From Halogranum amylolyticum (lineage in GTDB: Archaea > Halobacteriota > Halobacteria > Halobacteriales > Haloferacaceae), in the NCBI RefSeq assembly GCF_900110465.1, contig NZ_FODV01000004.1, positions 22,098-86,097 of the forward strand: a DNA stretch of 64,000 nucleotides, read 5' to 3'. The notes beneath the pieces are model-generated. The model saw nothing but the letters and a program-made list of their open reading frames with translations, was not told the DNA's origin and searched no databases. A program made the position numbers and the translations under genes. This document shows, piece after piece, positions 17,487-26,074 of the stretch; position 1 is the first letter of the stretch, and every line of letters begins with the position of its first letter.

Positions 17487-18458
17487 TCAGCGCTTGGCGG
17501 CGAGCAGTCGTTCGAACTGGTCGCTCGTCAACGACAGGTCGGCGGCCGCGAGGTTCTCGCGGAGTTGGCTCACGGTCCGGGCACCGACGATAGGGACCGT
17601 CACCTGCCGGTGGTGAAGGAGCCACGCGAGGCTGACCTGTCCGGGAGTCGCGTCGAGTTCGGCGGCGACCGACTCGACGGCTTCGAGCGCGTCGAAGTTC
17701 TCGTCGGTGAGATAGGAGTCGACGAACTGCTGGTCGGTCGCCGCTCGCGACCCCGCAGGCGGCGTCTCCCCGCGGGCGTACTTGCCGGTGAGGAACCCGC
17801 CGGCCAGCGGCGACCACGGGACGACACCGACGTCGTAATCGGCGCACATCTCTAGATAGTTACCCTCGATCTCGCGGTTGACGACGTTGTAGCGCGGTTG
17901 GGCGATCCGGAACGGTTCGTAGCCGCGTCGACGGGCGAGTTCGTTCGCCTTCACGACCTTCCACGCGTTCGGCTCCAGCGTCGACGTGCCTAGATAGTTG
18001 ACCTTCCCGTCGCGGACGAACTCGTCGAGCGTGCGCATGAACTCCTCGAGCGGCGTCTCGTCGTCCCAGCGGTGGACGTAGAGGAGATCGACGTAGTCCG
18101 TCCCGAGGCGCTCGAGGATGCGGTCGATCTGCCGACGGAGATGCTTCCGGTTGAGGCCCCGCCCGTTGGCGTCGTCGCGGGTCGGCCAGTAGATCTTGGA
18201 GGCGACGACGAACTCCTCGCGGTCCCTCTCGTCGAGCCACTCGCCGATGTAGCTCTCGCTTCGACCGTCGCCGTACATGTCGGCTGTGTCGATGAACGTG
18301 CCGCCGTAGTCCGCGTAGGCGTCGAGCAGTTCGTGCGCTCGTTCGCGACCGACTTCGACGTCGCCGTCGTCGTTCTCCCGTCCGAACCGCCACGTCCCGA
18401 AGGCGATCTGGCTCACCTTCGTGCCGGTCTGTCCGAGTGGGACTGTATCGAGGGTCAT
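17487..18458 (-). CDS. Aldo/keto reductase
   Basis: A 323-residue NADPH-dependent TIM-barrel oxidoreductase. The catalytic tetrad is visible: Asp57 and Tyr62 in FIDTADMYGDG, Lys in VVASKIYWP and His in LLYVHRWD. The C-terminal cofactor loop appears as VPIVGARTVSQLRENLAA. Such enzymes reduce aldehydes and ketones. The exact substrate is unknown. It lies upstream of DUF1684 in the same direction. Confidence 0.92.
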   Translation of the reverse strand: MTLDTVPLGQTGTKVSQIAFGTWRFGRENDDGDVEVGRERAHELLDAYADYGGTFIDTADMYGDGRSESYIGEWLDERDREEFVVASKIYWPTRDDANGRGLNRKHLRRQIDRILERLGTDYVDLLYVHRWDDETPLEEFMRTLDEFVRDGKVNYLGTSTLEPNAWKVVKANELARRRGYEPFRIAQPRYNVVNREIEGNYLEMCADYDVGVVPWSPLAGGFLTGKYARGETPPAGSRAATDQQFVDSYLTDENFDALEAVESVAAELDATPGQVSLAWLLHHRQVTVPIVGARTVSQLRENLAAADLSLTSDQFERLLAAKR

Positions 18459-18557
18459 ACCGCCACTCCGAATCTGTCGGTCTAAAACGACTCGATTCCG
18501 TGAACGGAGCGCGAACGGTGAGAAAGAGCGGGGGCGAGGGGAGGGCCGAAACGGGGG

Positions 18558-18806
18558 TTACTGTCCGTACTCGTGACCGACGACGAAGGCGAACAGGTTG
18601 AGCAGCAGGAGTCCGACGAAGACGTAGACCTCGCCGGCGTCGAGACCGCCCGCGAGAAGCGGCAGGTAGAGGAACGGCATGGAGACCGCCACCCAGAACC
18701 CGACGAACCGGAGCGGAGCGACGAGCATCTGACGACCGCGCTGGATCGGGAACGGGGCACTGAACTGCGACGTTCGTTCGGCGAGTTGCGTGGAGGAGTT
18801 CGACAT
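18558..18806 (-). CDS. Small membrane protein of unknown function
   Basis: An 82-residue protein with two membrane segments (FVGFWVAVSMPFLYLPLLAG and VYVFVGLLLLNLFAFVVGHEYG) joined by a short loop. The frame is open upstream to 18941, but the ATG giving MSNSSTQL is preferred. A TATA-like ATATAG stretch about 45 bases upstream on the minus strand could start a short leader. I do not recognise the family. Confidence 0.6.
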   Translation of the reverse strand: MSNSSTQLAERTSQFSAPFPIQRGRQMLVAPLRFVGFWVAVSMPFLYLPLLAGGLDAGEVYVFVGLLLLNLFAFVVGHEYGQ

Positions 18807-19170
18807 TGCTTTTGGGACCTCGTAGTTCAGACATCTACCCCCAGGGACATATAGAGGGATGAGCCTTCGCTCCCTTTCGGGGTCTTTCACGTGGGAGTAA
18901 TCCCTCAATATTCGTTTTACGAACGTCTCAGATCGCTCCAAAACGTTTATTCTAATTTCTAATTCTTTTTCTATGAACTATCGTTATCTACAAACATCCA
19001 CCTTCAGTGACAGCGGAATGGTCTGTGTCAAAACGACAGCATACTCTCCGACGTTCCCTCGAGGGTCGAAACCCGTCGTGGGTCGGGCGGGCGAGGAGCA
19101 GGGACTGCGTGTTCGTGCGTGAGAACTGTCGAGAGAACGTGGTGGAGTCGGCATCCGAGTCGGGACGACC

Positions 19171-19194
19171 CCGGCCGCCCGGAGAGGCGGCCGG
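19171..19194. other. Perfect 9 bp GC-only hairpin
   Basis: CCGGCCGCC and GGCGGCCGG flank a six-base loop. There is no T-tract after it on either strand, so it is not a classic terminator. It sits mid-gap between a minus-strand and a plus-strand gene and may belong to an untranslated RNA or simply be a stable palindrome. Confidence 0.4.
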
Positions 19195-19408
19195 TGTCGC
19201 ACCCGCAGCAGGCCGGATGCAACACAATGCTCCGTTGGTCACGCACTGCCCGAACACGTCGACCGAGACGGGAGAGAGGCGAATCGGTCTGTAACCGGGG
19301 TTCGGGGTGCGTGACAGTACCGACGGACGGAGGATACGTAGCTATATGTCGGCTACCACGCGTCAGGCACTGCTTACCGGTCCCGAAATGATCCTTCGAC
19401 ACGTCCAA

Positions 19409-19415
19409 TTTTATA
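19409..19415 (+). promoter_or_regulatory. TATA box (TTTTATA) for the gene at 19439
   Basis: The box is centred 27 bases before the ATG, the distance for a leaderless haloarchaeal mRNA. This is the reason the ATG at 19439 was chosen over upstream in-frame starts. Confidence 0.55.
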
Positions 19416-19438
19416 CGACGAGGGACCTCCTCGTCGGT

Positions 19439-19729
19439 ATGGCAGAGCTCAACCACACCGCAAAGCGAATCCACAACATCAGTCCCCGACCGATCAGGCT
19501 AACGCTCGACGAGGGGTCGACGGCGGTCTACCGTCTCTCCAGCACCGAGTGGTTCCAGACGGAGTTTCAGGGGGAGGGGACGCGCGAGGGTGACGACGCG
19601 GAGTACCGACTGACGACCACCGCCGACGAGTCCGCCGTCATCGTCGGTCGAAAGGCACCCGAGGAGGAGGGGTGGACGATGGTCGGCACGGTCGTCGACG
19701 TCGCTCCGGCCGACGAGGACGAGGCGTAG
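19439..19729 (+). CDS. Haloarchaeal protein of unknown function
   Basis: A 96-residue acidic soluble protein with alternating beta strands (RPIRLTLDEGSTAVYRLSS, then AEYRLTTTADESAVIVGRK) and no known motif. I do not recognise the family. The leaderless promoter and strong Asp/Glu bias support a real gene. It is convergent with the EamA exporter, three bases apart. Confidence 0.65.
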   Translation: MAELNHTAKRIHNISPRPIRLTLDEGSTAVYRLSSTEWFQTEFQGEGTREGDDAEYRLTTTADESAVIVGRKAPEEEGWTMVGTVVDVAPADEDEA

Positions 19730-19732
19730 TCG

Positions 19733-20662
19733 CTACGACGAGACGACCGACGTCGACCCGAGCGCCCGTCGGATCGCCCGCCGCTTGAGGAGGAGGAAGC
19801 CGACGAAGATGAGCAGAAAGCCCGTGAACGTCGCCACGGTCGGTTGCTCGTTCAACACGAGCCACCCACTGAGTGCGGCGAACACGGGAGCGACGTACGA
19901 GACGAGGTTGATCTCGATGGGGCCGAGTCGCTCTAGCAGGTCGAAGTAGATGAGAAAGCCGACTGCGCTCGACCCGACTGCGAGGTAGCCGAGCGACCAG
20001 ACGACGTCGAACGACGTCCACGCGACGCCCGCCGGCGACTCGCCGAGCGCGAAACTCAGCAGATGCATCAACAGCGCCCCGCCGAGCATCGACCACGCCT
20101 CCATCGACTCGATGGGCATCTCCGCGTCGACGCGGCCGGTCAGGACGCTCCCGAGTGCGAACGCCGCGGCCGCCGCGAGCACGAGCAGTTTGGCGACGAA
20201 CCCGCCGGCGAGCAGGTTGTTCGGGTCGAGATCCGACAGGACGGCGACGCCGATCAGTCCGAGCAGCAGTCCGAACACGCCCACCGTCGACAGTCGTTCC
20301 TGCGGGAGGAACGCGCGGGCGAACCCGGTCGTCAAGACGGGCGAGAGGCTCACGATGACCGCCGCCGCGGCGCTGTTGACCGCCGGGTCGGTCTCGCCGA
20401 CGAAGAGCAGCGCGTGGTAGGCGGCGATGAGCAACGTCGAACCGATGGCGACGAGCGTCCACTGTCCCCGACCTCGGGGGAACGGGTCGTCGAGGACGAC
20501 GGCGGCGTACCCCAACACGAGGAGTCCGGCGACGTCGTAACGGACGGCCGCGAACAGTACGGGTGGAATACCGGCGAGGAGACCGGCTTTGATGGCCATG
20601 AACGCCGACCCCCAGAGGGCCGCGAGAACGACGAACAGCAGTAAGTTCCGAACGCGGGTCAC
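19733..20662 (-). CDS. EamA/DMT family transporter
   Basis: A 309-residue protein with ten membrane segments in two EamA repeats: the first begins LLLFVVLAALWGSAFMAIKAG, the second around FALGSVLTGRVDAEMP, and it ends with a Lys/Arg-rich tail after GFLLIFVGFLLLKRR. Drug/metabolite superfamily members export amino acids, nucleosides or toxic compounds. The substrate here is unknown. The GTG directly before TRVRNLLLF is taken as start because the family starts at this point. Confidence 0.87.
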   Translation of the reverse strand: MTRVRNLLLFVVLAALWGSAFMAIKAGLLAGIPPVLFAAVRYDVAGLLVLGYAAVVLDDPFPRGRGQWTLVAIGSTLLIAAYHALLFVGETDPAVNSAAAAVIVSLSPVLTTGFARAFLPQERLSTVGVFGLLLGLIGVAVLSDLDPNNLLAGGFVAKLLVLAAAAAFALGSVLTGRVDAEMPIESMEAWSMLGGALLMHLLSFALGESPAGVAWTSFDVVWSLGYLAVGSSAVGFLIYFDLLERLGPIEINLVSYVAPVFAALSGWLVLNEQPTVATFTGFLLIFVGFLLLKRRAIRRALGSTSVVSS

Positions 20663-20721
20663 GGAGACGCTCGTCGCGGAACCGGCCTCAAGCTTTCGTT
20701 GTCGGCACCGCCGACCTCCGC

Positions 20722-20877
20722 TCAAACGACTCGTCGAGACATGATGATGAGACCCACCACCAGTAATCCGATTCCCCAGTAGAGTGAGTCACCTGGTAGG
20801 TAGGCAAGAAGCAGCGTGACGATTCCGGACGTCGTCAGCGACCAGCCGATTGTCGTATGATAGCTCACGGGAGTCAT
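20722..20877 (-). CDS. Small membrane protein (51 residues)
   Basis: A short frame beginning MTPVSYHTTIGWS with two hydrophobic segments (SGIVTLLLAYLPG and WGIGLLVVGLIIMSRRVV) and a basic C-terminus. It fills the gap between the EamA exporter and the CBS-domain gene on the same strand. Positively charged residues flank the second helix as expected for a cytoplasmic end. The function is unknown. It is short, so a chance frame cannot be ruled out. Confidence 0.5.
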   Translation of the reverse strand: MTPVSYHTTIGWSLTTSGIVTLLLAYLPGDSLYWGIGLLVVGLIIMSRRVV

Positions 20878-20921
20878 TTACGTCTCGTCGACGGAAAAGA
20901 CAGGTGGCCGTGTATACGAGG

Positions 20922-21416
20922 CTAATTCGCCCGTCGCTCGTCTCGCAGCGCCCGCAACACGTCCTGACGGGCGATGATACCGACGAGTCGCCCGTCCTCG
21001 ACGACCGGTACTCGGTTGATGTCGGGGTCGTCGGCCGACAGCAGATCGATGACGTGATCGAGGTCGTCGTTGGGTGCGACGGTGACGACGTCGGTCGTCA
21101 TCACCTCGCTGATGGGTTTACCGGCGTTCTTCAACAGGTCGACGCCGAGATCGAGATCCTTCCACGAGACGTCGACGGCGTAGGTCAGCGTCTCCATGAA
21201 CGGCGGGAAACCGATGGGGATCCACAGCGTTCGGTCTCTGGTCTGGAACAGTCCGACGAGGTCGGTCTGGGTGACGATGCCGACGACGTGGTCGTCGTCG
21301 TCGACGACGGGGAACCCGTTGAACTCGGCTTTCGCGAGTCGACCCAACGCGTCACTGACGTCGTCGTCCGGGCCGACCGTCGCGACGTCGGTCCGCATGA
21401 TCTCTCTGGCGAGCAT
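20922..21416 (-). CDS. Tandem CBS-domain protein
   Basis: A 164-residue protein made of two CBS motifs (a Bateman module): the first over residues 5-60 (REIMRTDVATVGPDDDVSDAL to VVGIVTQTDLVGLF), the second over 100-158 (ISEVMTTDVVTVAPNDDL to LVGIIARQDVLRAL). An extended loop of about 40 residues lies between them. CBS pairs bind adenine nucleotides and act as energy sensors, usually for a partner protein. Its position just downstream of the oligopeptide ABC genes hints at, but does not prove, a link to that transporter. Confidence 0.88.
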   Translation of the reverse strand: MLAREIMRTDVATVGPDDDVSDALGRLAKAEFNGFPVVDDDDHVVGIVTQTDLVGLFQTRDRTLWIPIGFPPFMETLTYAVDVSWKDLDLGVDLLKNAGKPISEVMTTDVVTVAPNDDLDHVIDLLSADDPDINRVPVVEDGRLVGIIARQDVLRALRDERRAN

Positions 21417-21493
21417 ACTGGAGAGAGGTGTCGTCGAGACAAGAACTCCACGATCGAGCGGATCTCGAACTCGGTTGCCGGGTCGCGACGTCG

Positions 21494-22822
21494 TCAGTCG
21501 TCGGCAGACGTCTCTACGGGGGGCTCTGTCGTCTCGGGCTGTTCGTACAGATGGCAGGCGACCGGGTGTGACTCCTGCTGAAGGACGGGCCGCACTCGTT
21601 CGCAGACGCTCGCGAACCGATCGCGGAGGAGCGCTGCCGCCCGTTCGCGGTCGTCCTCCGCCAGCGCGTCGAGCGCCCGTTCGACGACGGCCTCGTTCTC
21701 CCCCGAGAGCCGTTCGGCGAAGAACTCGGCGCGGAGTCGACGCTTGAACGCCGGTTTGTCGCTCCGGTTCTCGTCGACGTCGTCCCACACGTTGTCGAGG
21801 TTCAGGTCGCCCGACTCGATGCGGTCTCTGAGGTCCATCACCTCGCGGTAGGTCGACTGGTCGATGACAACGTCGTCTGGCGGGATGACCTGCGGGCAGC
21901 GCGTCCGGAACCGACACCCCGACGGCGGGTTCCGAGGCGACGGGACGTCGCCCGGCAGCGGGTCGACCCGTCGTCCCTGTTCTTCGACCGCCGCCCGCGG
22001 CACGCTCTCCAAGAGCGCCTGCGTGTAGGGGTGTCTCGGCTCGTCGAACAGTTCGTCGGTCGGACCGAGTTCGACGACGTTGCCGAGATACATCACGGCG
22101 ACGCGGTCACAGATGTGCCGAACGACAGAGAGGTCGTGGGCGATGAAGAGGTACGTCAGCCCGAACTCCTCTTGGAGGTCGTCGAGCAGGTTGAGCACCT
22201 GCGCCTGCACCGAGACGTCGAGCGCGGAGACGGGTTCGTCCAGCACGACGAACTCCGGATCGAGCATCAGCGCCCGCGCGATGCCGATACGCTGACGCTG
22301 TCCACCGGAGAACTCGTGGGGGTAGCGGTCGATCTGTCCCGCCGAGAGGCCGACGCGTTCGAGGTACTCCTGGGCTTTCTCGCGGCGCACCTCTCGCTTC
22401 GACCGGCCGTCCGGAACCTCCGCGGGGAGGCCGTGGATCTTCAGCGGTTCGGCGAGGATGTCGCCGACGGTCATCCGCGGGTCGAGACTGGAGAAGGGGT
22501 CCTGGAAGACGATCTGTGCGCGGCGGCGGAACGCCTTCAGTTCCCGGCTGCTCATCCCGAGGACGTCCTCGCCGTCGAACTCGACGCTCCCGGCCGTCGC
22601 CTCGCGCAGTCGGAGCAACGTCTCGCCCGTCGTCGACTTCCCGCACCCCGACTCGCCGACGAGTCCCAGCGTCTCGCCTCGCTGAATGTCGAAACTGATC
22701 CCGTCGACGGCTTTCACGCTCTGGGTTTCGCGTCGCAACACCGAGTCGAGGAGGCTGTCCTGCTCGAAGTAGTACTTCTTCAGGTCGCGGACGCTGAGGA
22801 CGGGAGGCTCCGAGCTAGTCAT
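21494..22822 (-). CDS. Oligopeptide/dipeptide ABC transporter ATP-binding protein (OppF/DppF type)
   Basis: A 442-residue ATPase, the second nucleotide-binding subunit of the importer. Walker A ([12 protein letters not shown]), the Q loop, the ABC signature ([14 protein letters not shown] [15 protein letters not shown]) and Walker B ([12 protein letters not shown]) are intact. The C-terminal oligopeptide domain starts with [10 protein letters not shown] and ends with [10 protein letters not shown]. Between these two Cys motifs is an acidic insert of roughly 100 residues, making the protein longer than the usual ~330. It overlaps the OppD-type gene by eight bases. Confidence 0.92.
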   Translation of the reverse strand: MTSSEPPVLSVRDLKKYYFEQDSLLDSVLRRETQSVKAVDGISFDIQRGETLGLVGESGCGKSTTGETLLRLREATAGSVEFDGEDVLGMSSRELKAFRRRAQIVFQDPFSSLDPRMTVGDILAEPLKIHGLPAEVPDGRSKREVRREKAQEYLERVGLSAGQIDRYPHEFSGGQRQRIGIARALMLDPEFVVLDEPVSALDVSVQAQVLNLLDDLQEEFGLTYLFIAHDLSVVRHICDRVAVMYLGNVVELGPTDELFDEPRHPYTQALLESVPRAAVEEQGRRVDPLPGDVPSPRNPPSGCRFRTRCPQVIPPDDVVIDQSTYREVMDLRDRIESGDLNLDNVWDDVDENRSDKPAFKRRLRAEFFAERLSGENEAVVERALDALAEDDRERAAALLRDRFASVCERVRPVLQQESHPVACHLYEQPETTEPPVETSADD

Positions 22823-24002
22823 TCGCGGTCACCTCCCTCTCCCCGTCTCCCTCCTCCAACGCCCGCGACTCGTCGTACGGCTGCTCGGCGAGGACACACC
22901 GGACACGGTGTTCGTCGCTCCCGTCGGCGTCGAACTCGGGAATACGCCGGAGACAGTCCTCCATCGCCTTCGGACAGCGGTCGGCGAAGTAACAGCGTTC
23001 GCCCATCTCCGAGTCGAGGAGACTCGGCACGTTGCCCTCGATGGGTTGGAGTCGCGGGGCGGGGTCAGCGAGGTCCGGAATCGACCCGAGGAGCCCTCGC
23101 GTGTACGGGTGGACGGGGGTCTCGAAGACGTCTTCGAGCGTCCCTCGCTCGACAATCTCGCCGGCGTACATCACGCCGACGCGGTCGCACATCCGGGCGA
23201 TGACGCCCAGATCGTGGGTGATCATCACGACGCTCATCCCTTCCTCCTCCTGGAGGTCGCGCAGCAGGTTGAGGATCTGCGCCTGGATGGTGACGTCGAG
23301 CGCCGTCGTCGGTTCGTCGGCGACGAGCACGTCCGGTTCGCCGGCGAGCGCCTGGGCGATCATCGCCCGCTGGAGCATCCCGCCGGAGAACTGGTGGGGG
23401 TACTCCTCGGCGCGTTCGGCCGGATCGGGGATGCCGACCTGCTCGAGCAGCTCGACCGCGCGAGCGCGGCTCGTCTCGTCGAGGTAACTTCGCGACGGGA
23501 TCAGACTGTCGACGAGCAGACTCCCCAGTCCGTACCCCTGCGTCCGCGACCGGGTCCGTCGCGGGTTCGCCCGTGCGCGCCGCTGGACCTCGACGGCCTC
23601 GGCGATCTGTTCGCCCACCGTCAACGAGGGGTTGAAGCTACTCATCGGATCCTGGAAGATCATGCTGAACGAGGGGCCTCGCAGCGACCGCCGGACGCCC
23701 TCCGGTAACTGCCGTACGTCGACGAGGTCACCGTCGACGGCGTCCGGCCGCTTCTCGCGGAACTCCTCGGCGAGGTCGGCGTTCCGGTACCAGACCTCGC
23801 CGGCGGTCACCCGTCCTGGCGAGTCGACGAGGTCGACGACCGACAGCGCGGTGACGGACTTCCCCGACCCCGACTCGCCGACGATGCCGTAGATCTCCCC
23901 GTCGCGGACGTCGAACGAGACGTCCTCGACGGCGTTGATCTGTCCTTCGTCGGTGAAAAAGCGCGTCTTCAGGCCTCTGACCCGGAGGATCTCGTCTCCC
24001 AT
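22815..24002 (-). CDS. Oligopeptide/dipeptide ABC transporter ATP-binding protein (OppD/DppD type)
   Basis: A 395-residue ATPase, the first nucleotide-binding subunit. Walker A is [12 protein letters not shown], the signature is [15 protein letters not shown] and Walker B is [12 protein letters not shown]. The C-terminal domain carries the Cys motif [14 protein letters not shown], which in some family members binds an iron-sulfur cluster. A Arg-rich insert (residues ~140-175) lies between the Q loop and the signature. It overlaps the neighbours at both ends, so the operon is translated as a coupled unit. Confidence 0.93.
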   Translation of the reverse strand: MGDEILRVRGLKTRFFTDEGQINAVEDVSFDVRDGEIYGIVGESGSGKSVTALSVVDLVDSPGRVTAGEVWYRNADLAEEFREKRPDAVDGDLVDVRQLPEGVRRSLRGPSFSMIFQDPMSSFNPSLTVGEQIAEAVEVQRRARANPRRTRSRTQGYGLGSLLVDSLIPSRSYLDETSRARAVELLEQVGIPDPAERAEEYPHQFSGGMLQRAMIAQALAGEPDVLVADEPTTALDVTIQAQILNLLRDLQEEEGMSVVMITHDLGVIARMCDRVGVMYAGEIVERGTLEDVFETPVHPYTRGLLGSIPDLADPAPRLQPIEGNVPSLLDSEMGERCYFADRCPKAMEDCLRRIPEFDADGSDEHRVRCVLAEQPYDESRALEEGDGEREVTAND

Positions 24003-25069
24003 CAGACACCACCCTCCCCTTCAATGCCGGGGTCGAGTGCGTCGCGGAGCCAGTCGCCGACCAGGTTGAGGCCGATGACGGTCAGCACGATCGCGATACC
24101 GGGGATCGCCGAGATCCACCACGAGGTGGACTGGTACTGTCTCCCGAGTGCGATGTCGAACCCCCACGACACCGACGCTCCGGAGAGACCCAGGAACGAC
24201 AGTGCCGACTCCAGCAGAATGATCGCGGCCACCTGCACCGTCGCCAACACGAGAATCGGCGTGATAGCGTTCGGGAGGACGTGTCGACCGAGCACGCGCG
24301 AGTCGTTCGCGCCGAGCGCGCGGGCCGCCTTGACGTACTCCTCTTCGCGCACCGAGAGCGCCTCGCCGCGCGCGACCCGGGCGAACCACACCCAGTTGAC
24401 GAGCGCGACGACGACGATCACGGTTCCGGGGAGGACGACGTCGCTCGGCATCGAGCCCGTCGAGAGGCCGACGAGGCCGCGCCACCAGTCGGCGAACCCG
24501 GTGACGACCAACGGGTCGGGGACCCGGAGCGTCGCCTGGCCCCAGACGCCCACCAGCGCGACCGCGAGGACGAGCGAGGGGAACGCGAGCATGATGTCGG
24601 CGGTGCGCATCAGCGCGTCGTCGACCGTGCCGCGGTAGTAGCCCGCGCTGAGGCCGACGGTGACGCCGACGAGCGCCGCCAACCCCGTGCCGAACAGGCC
24701 GACGAGCATCGAGGTGCGCGCACCGTAGATGATCCGCGAGAGGATGTCCCGCCCGTTGCCGTCGGTGCCGAGCGGATGCGCGAGCGTCGCGTTGTTGTAC
24801 ACCGTCCGGTTCTCGGTGACGACGGTGCCGTCCTCGATGACGACGCTCCCGTTCTCGGTCTTCGTCACTTCCTGTGTCTCCTGGGTGGTGAACCCCAACG
24901 GCGGCTGACGGGCCTCTTCGAGGTTCTGCTGCCCCGGGCTGTACGGCGAGATGAGCGGCGCGAAGAACGCCATCGCGATCATGAACACGACGATCGCGAT
25001 GCCCGCCTTCGCGAGGAGACTTCGATCGAGCTCCGTCTTCAGATTCCGGAGCGTGCGTGGAGAGAGCAT
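24002..25069 (-). CDS. Oligopeptide/dipeptide ABC transporter permease (OppC/DppC type)
   Basis: A 355-residue membrane subunit with an N-terminal segment (AGIAIVVFMIAMAFFAPLISPY), the typical OppC periplasmic stretch containing HPLGTDGNGRDILSRIIYGARTS, and five further segments. The EAA loop that contacts the ATPases appears as EYVKAARALGANDSRVLGRHVLPN. It overlaps the OppD-type gene by one base. The extracytoplasmic insert near residues 50-95 is longer than in bacterial relatives. Confidence 0.93.
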   Translation of the reverse strand: MLSPRTLRNLKTELDRSLLAKAGIAIVVFMIAMAFFAPLISPYSPGQQNLEEARQPPLGFTTQETQEVTKTENGSVVIEDGTVVTENRTVYNNATLAHPLGTDGNGRDILSRIIYGARTSMLVGLFGTGLAALVGVTVGLSAGYYRGTVDDALMRTADIMLAFPSLVLAVALVGVWGQATLRVPDPLVVTGFADWWRGLVGLSTGSMPSDVVLPGTVIVVVALVNWVWFARVARGEALSVREEEYVKAARALGANDSRVLGRHVLPNAITPILVLATVQVAAIILLESALSFLGLSGASVSWGFDIALGRQYQSTSWWISAIPGIAIVLTVIGLNLVGDWLRDALDPGIEGEGGV

Positions 25070-25070
25070 A

Positions 25071-26069
25071 TCAGTCGTAGGCCACCTGTGGGTTCAGATA
25101 CGCGTAGAACGCGTCGACGAGGATGTTCGTCACGACGAACCCCACGCCGACGACGATGAGCGATCCCTGCAACACCGGCCAGTCGCGGGCGTTGAAGCTG
25201 TTGATGATGAGCGATCCGAGGCCGGGCCACGCGAAGATGAACTCGGTGATGACCGCGCCACCGATAAGCGTCCCCAACTGGAGGCCGACGACGGTGACGA
25301 CCGGGATGAGCGTGTTCCGCAACACGTGTTTGTACCGGACCAGCGTCTCGGGGAGTCCCTTCGCTCGCGAGGCGCGGACGTAGGTCTTGCCGAGTTCGTC
25401 CAGCATCCCGCTGCGGGTGAGTCGCGTGATGAGTGCCGTGAAGTACGTCCCCAGCGTGACGGCGGGGAGCGTGATATGCCACAGCCACGTCGTGAACGAC
25501 TCCCAGGCCGGAGCGAACTGGAGCGCGACGACCTGCGCGAGGACGGTGTCGAAGCCGACGGGTCGACGACTCGTCGGAAAGAGGTCTAGCTGCACGGCGA
25601 AGAGGATGATGAGCATCACACCGAGCCAGAAGTTCGGCGTGCTGATGCCGAGCAGCGAGAACACCGTCGCGCCGTAGTCGGCGGGTTCGTGCCGTCGCGT
25701 GGCGCTGACGACGCCGAGGGGGATGGCGATGACGACGGCGACGACCGTCGCGGCGACCGCGAGTTCGAGCGTCGCCGGCAGCCGTGCTACCACTCGGGCG
25801 GCGACCGGCGTCCGCGTCGTCAGCGACAGGCCGAGGTCGCCGACCGGGATTCCGGCGACGAACTCGGCGTACTGGACGTACAGCGGTTCGTTCAGCCCGA
25901 GCTCTTCGACGACCTGCCGGCGGACCGCCGGGTCGACGTTCGGGGGGAGCAGCACGTTCGCCGGGTCGCCCGGCGCGACGACGCGCAGGCCGAACACGAC
26001 GGTGACGACCCCCCAGACGACGAAGAGGCCGTGGAGCGAGCGTTTGAGCAGGAACCGCGACAGTGACAT
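25071..26069 (-). CDS. Oligopeptide/dipeptide ABC transporter permease (OppB/DppB type)
   Basis: A 332-residue membrane subunit with the OppB layout: an N-terminal segment HGLFVVWGVVTVVFGLRVV, the PGDPANVLL motif near residue 35 and six segments in all. The EAA loop is seen as TYVRASRAKGLPETLVRYKHVLRN. The ATG giving MSLSRFLLKRSL was chosen since the longer frame upstream is Arg-rich. Only one base separates it from the OppC-type gene, and five from the binding-protein gene. Confidence 0.93.
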   Translation of the reverse strand: MSLSRFLLKRSLHGLFVVWGVVTVVFGLRVVAPGDPANVLLPPNVDPAVRRQVVEELGLNEPLYVQYAEFVAGIPVGDLGLSLTTRTPVAARVVARLPATLELAVAATVVAVVIAIPLGVVSATRRHEPADYGATVFSLLGISTPNFWLGVMLIILFAVQLDLFPTSRRPVGFDTVLAQVVALQFAPAWESFTTWLWHITLPAVTLGTYFTALITRLTRSGMLDELGKTYVRASRAKGLPETLVRYKHVLRNTLIPVVTVVGLQLGTLIGGAVITEFIFAWPGLGSLIINSFNARDWPVLQGSLIVVGVGFVVTNILVDAFYAYLNPQVAYD

Positions 26070-26074
26070 GGGAG

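Larger units (their letters stand above)
18807..19438. other. 632-base non-coding gap with an AT-rich block and a GC hairpin
   Basis: The left part (18935-18985) is unusually AT-rich for this genome. Further right, CCGGCCGCC (19171-19179) and GGCGGCCGG (19186-19194) form a perfect 9 bp stem with loop CGGAGA. Open frames cross the gap on both strands but lack acidic composition or start signals, so no gene is called. The right end holds the promoter of the gene at 19439. Confidence 0.5.

Noticed and set aside
19171..19194. Third copy of the pseudoknot RNA (stem with CGGAGA loop)
   Set aside because: The loop is similar, but TGGCATTCCGG does not follow, the upstream AACTG-N5-TGCA is absent and the stem is 9 bp of G/C only.
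19028..19474. 148-codon minus-strand frame in the long gap
   Set aside because: Basic, Cys/His/Arg-rich composition unlike halophile proteins, and it overlaps the promoter and start of the plus-strand gene.
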